Below are positions 61,672 through 64,000 of a DNA stretch of 64,000 nucleotides, piece after piece. The stretch is from Bacteroidales bacterium M5 (GTDB lineage: Bacteria > Bacteroidota > Bacteroidia > Bacteroidales > Muribaculaceae): contig LUJP01000080.1 of NCBI GenBank assembly GCA_001689535.1, positions 25,462 through 89,461 of the forward strand, in the 5' to 3' direction. The notes under the pieces were generated by a model. The model ran no database searches and was not told the DNA's origin. It saw only the letters and a list, made by a program, of their open reading frames with translations. The translations under genes and the position numbers were made by a program. The first letter of the stretch is position 1, and every line of letters begins with the position of its first letter.

Positions 61672-64000
61672 ATGAAGCCTGTAATATTTTTGGCATCCCT
61701 TATATTATGCCTGCCGGCTTGGGCGGGTAATTATAAACGGATTGAAAACGGTATCAAGACAACTGTTGAGTCGGTTGACATCGAGCTGCAGTTCTATACG
61801 CCGTCCATACTCAGAATTCTGAAGTATCAAGAAGGGGAACGCCCCGAAAAGAAGAGCTATTCGGTGATAAAAGAGGCGGAGAAAGTACCGTTTACCATTA
61901 CAGACGGCGATTCGGTCACGATGCTCAACAGCGACAGGCTTGCCGTGGAAATCAACCATCGCACCGGCAGGATTTCCTTTAAGGATAAAACCGGGAAAAA
62001 GCTGCTGTCAGAAAAAAACTGGGGCGCACAGTTTACCCCGGTGAATTACGGCGATAATGCAACCTTCATGGTAAGGCAGTCGTTCCATCTCGACAAAGAC
62101 GAAACTATCTACGGCCTCGGTCAGCATCAGAAGGGAAAGATGAGCCAGAGAAACCAGGCAATTAATCTTAAACAGAAAAATACCGAGATTGCAATCCCGA
62201 TATTTCAGTCGATAAAAGGCTATGGCGTATTCTGGGATAACTACTCCCCTACCATGTTCACCGATAATGCCATGGAGACCACTTTTGACTCTCAGGCAGG
62301 AAAATGCATTGATTATTATTTCATCAATGGCAGCAATGCTGACGGAGTGGTGAAAGGCATACGCGAACTGACCGGGCAGGTGCCGATGAACGCTCTGTGG
62401 ACCTATGGATTCTGGCAATCGCGTGAACGCTATATTAGTCAGAACGAACTGGTGGGCGTGGTTGACAAATATCGTGAACTAAATGTCCCGCTCGACGGAA
62501 TTATACAGGACTGGCAGTATTGGGGCACAGATCCATCAAGCTGGAACGCTATTGAATTCGGAAATCCCGGCTTCCCCGACCCAAAGAAAATGATAGACGA
62601 TGTGCACGCGCGCAATGCCCATATAATAATTTCAGTCTGGCCTTCGTTCGGAAAAAATACTTCCGTTCACAACGAGCTGAAAGAAAAACAGATGTTACTT
62701 GACTTCAAAACTTATCCCGACGAGGCTACTGTTTATGACGTTTATAATCCTGCCGCACGCCGCATATACTGGGACAGAATGAACCGTAATATGTTCGCCA
62801 TTGGAATGGATGGATGGTGGCTTGATGCCACGGAACCCGAGTTTTCCGACAATGACGAAAAGCTAAATCAGAGAACACACGACGGTCAGTACCGAGAGGT
62901 ATTCAACGCATTTCCTATTCTTTCGGTGGGAGGTGTGCACGATAACCAGCGTGCTGCCACCGGCGATAAAAGAGTATTTATCCTGACACGTTCGGCTTTT
63001 GCCGGTCAGCAGCGATATGGCGCCGCATCTTGGTCGGGCGACATTCGATCGGACTGGAACGTTCTGCACAACCAGATTTCCGCCGGACTTAACTTCTCGC
63101 TTTGCGGCATACCCTACTGGAACACCGACATTGGTGGATTCGCTTCATGTAATTATTTCCCCGAGGGAATAAACGACCCTGCATTCCGTGAACTGTATGT
63201 GAGGTGGTCGCAGTTTGGCGCTTTCACTCCAATGATGCGCTCACACGGAACGTGCACGCCCCGCGAAATCTATCAGTTTGGCGACCGCGGTTCATGGGAG
63301 TTCGATGCTCTGGATAAAAGCATACGTCTTCGATATATACTGTTGCCCTATATCTATTCCACAGCATGGAATGTAAGCAAAAATCATGACACATTCATGA
63401 GAGCTCTGTTTATGGACTTTCCGGAAGATACTACATTGCACGATACTGACGGAGAATATATGTTCGGCAGATCTCTGCTGGTAGCCCCGGTTACGCGGCC
63501 TATGTATGTGGACAAAGCCGGTAATATCAATCTCAATGCCACCCAGACAAAAGATGTGTATCTTCCCAAAGGCAGCGGATGGTACGACTTCTGGACGGGA
63601 GAGTTTATTCTGGGAGGGCGTAACGTGGCCAAACCGACGCCTATAGATATAATCCCTCTTTATGTGAGAGCAGGCAGTATTCTGCCTGTAGGCCCGGATG
63701 TGCAGTATGCCACTGAGAAAAAATGGGATAATCTCGAGATTCGCGTGTATCCGGGTGCCGACGGCTCCTTCGTGCTCTATGAGGATGAGAACGACAACTA
63801 CAACTACGAAAAAGGCAATTATACCACAATCATGTTTTCATGGCATGATAAGGACCGGACTCTTGAAGTGAGTGACCGCAATGGAAGATTCCCCGGCATG
63901 CTCATGCAAAGAAAATTCCGTATTGTGGTAGCTGACCGCGATAAAGGCTCTTTCCAAAAACATACGGTTAACCCGGCGCATGGTAAAAAACCTGTGTTTA
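61672..64000 (+). CDS. GH31 alpha-xylosidase/alpha-glucosidase, 3' end beyond window
   Basis: 776 codons are visible and the frame is open to the edge. Signal peptide ends PAWA. The N-domain beta-sandwich (LDKDETIYGLGQHQKGKM) is followed by the GH31 barrel: ALWTYGFWQSRERY, LDGIIQDWQYWG, MDGWWLDATEPEF (Asp385 nucleophile), SWSGDIRSDW (Asp457 acid/base) and MMRSHG. A WQYWG motif and the absence of a PA14 insert in the seen part resemble Bacteroidetes alpha-xylosidase-like members, but alpha-glucosidase is possible. The C-terminal beta domains reach past the window. It starts 50 bp after GH97. Confidence 0.93.
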   Translation, partial: MKPVIFLASLILCLPAWAGNYKRIENGIKTTVESVDIELQFYTPSILRILKYQEGERPEKKSYSVIKEAEKVPFTITDGDSVTMLNSDRLAVEINHRTGRISFKDKTGKKLLSEKNWGAQFTPVNYGDNATFMVRQSFHLDKDETIYGLGQHQKGKMSQRNQAINLKQKNTEIAIPIFQSIKGYGVFWDNYSPTMFTDNAMETTFDSQAGKCIDYYFINGSNADGVVKGIRELTGQVPMNALWTYGFWQSRERYISQNELVGVVDKYRELNVPLDGIIQDWQYWGTDPSSWNAIEFGNPGFPDPKKMIDDVHARNAHIIISVWPSFGKNTSVHNELKEKQMLLDFKTYPDEATVYDVYNPAARRIYWDRMNRNMFAIGMDGWWLDATEPEFSDNDEKLNQRTHDGQYREVFNAFPILSVGGVHDNQRAATGDKRVFILTRSAFAGQQRYGAASWSGDIRSDWNVLHNQISAGLNFSLCGIPYWNTDIGGFASCNYFPEGINDPAFRELYVRWSQFGAFTPMMRSHGTCTPREIYQFGDRGSWEFDALDKSIRLRYILLPYIYSTAWNVSKNHDTFMRALFMDFPEDTTLHDTDGEYMFGRSLLVAPVTRPMYVDKAGNINLNATQTKDVYLPKGSGWYDFWTGEFILGGRNVAKPTPIDIIPLYVRAGSILPVGPDVQYATEKKWDNLEIRVYPGADGSFVLYEDENDNYNYEKGNYTTIMFSWHDKDRTLEVSDRNGRFPGMLMQRKFRIVVADRDKGSFQKHTVNPAHGKKPVF

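Noticed and set aside
1..64000. CRISPR array, rRNA operon, toxin-antitoxin or restriction system
   Set aside because: No regularly spaced repeats, rRNA sequence or recognisable defence genes were seen on either strand.

Overview
The window reads as a chromosomal stretch of a gut-type Bacteroidales bacterium. A Muribaculaceae-like genome is my best guess, which is inference. The support is the recurring Bacteroidetes -7 promoter element TAnnTTTG (at least 19 well-placed copies), many exported carbohydrate-active enzymes, a BF3341-type propeller remnant (GxGPGEY motif), and ordinary Bacteroidales housekeeping genes (ligA, ksgA, mgtE, pepT, miaA, HU, mltG). There is one tRNA, tRNA-Gly(CCC). I see no rRNA, CRISPR array, complete insertion sequence or phage, and no SusC/SusD pair.

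Layout. 1-11 kb: a tandem pair of GH29 alpha-L-fucosidases (the first cut by the window edge), a TM2-mltG pair, a PNGase F-type glycoamidase, a GH120-type beta-helix enzyme and a large LamG-plus-barrel enzyme. 11-18.9 kb: an AI-2E-type transporter, a DUF2130 coiled-coil protein, a porin, an HD-type histidine acid phosphatase and a GH3 enzyme. 18.98-21.0 kb: a pseudogene island holding a decapitated, frameshifted 6-bladed propeller gene, a stub ORF and RND-pump fragments. 21-30 kb: an M28 peptidase/glutaminyl cyclase, ligA, an outer-membrane barrel, tRNA-Gly, a small unknown ORF, a TPR protein, an HAE-type (MINPP-like) phosphatase, an LRR-transglutaminase-like protein and a TraB/GumN protein. 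30-36 kb: an ABC exporter operon with a GntR regulator at its 3' end, a flavodoxin-fold oxidoreductase and a Ca2+ P-type ATPase. 36-46.5 kb: a GH2 beta-galactosidase, an NlpC/P60 hydrolase, a candidate structured RNA, ksgA-mgtE, and pepT-miaA-GH20. 46.5-52 kb: HU, two rhomboids, an EEP-family protein, an M3 peptidase and a small lipoprotein. 52.6-64 kb: a glycan-degradation cluster with an unclassified lipoprotein enzyme, a barrel/toroid enzyme interrupted by one in-frame TGA, GH35, GH97 and a GH31 that runs off the edge.

How it fits together. Fucosidases, PNGase, GH2 and GH20 could strip host N-glycans or mucin-like chains. GH120, GH3, GH35, GH97 and GH31 look more suited to plant glycans. 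The 52.6-64 kb cluster is co-oriented and tightly spaced and is probably one transcript led by the promoter at 52559. Two phosphatases of different subclasses suggest scavenging of phytate or sugar phosphates.

The most noteworthy items are: an in-frame opal codon that breaks an otherwise intact ~750-codon enzyme; a duplicated hairpin-plus-promoter module on both sides of a small lipoprotein gene; several terminators whose T-run merges into the next promoter; a three-hairpin candidate sRNA upstream of ksgA; two large exported enzymes I cannot place in a CAZy family; and the pseudogene island. I did not find a clear new defence or mobile system. All family calls come from reading motifs by eye, with no database search.
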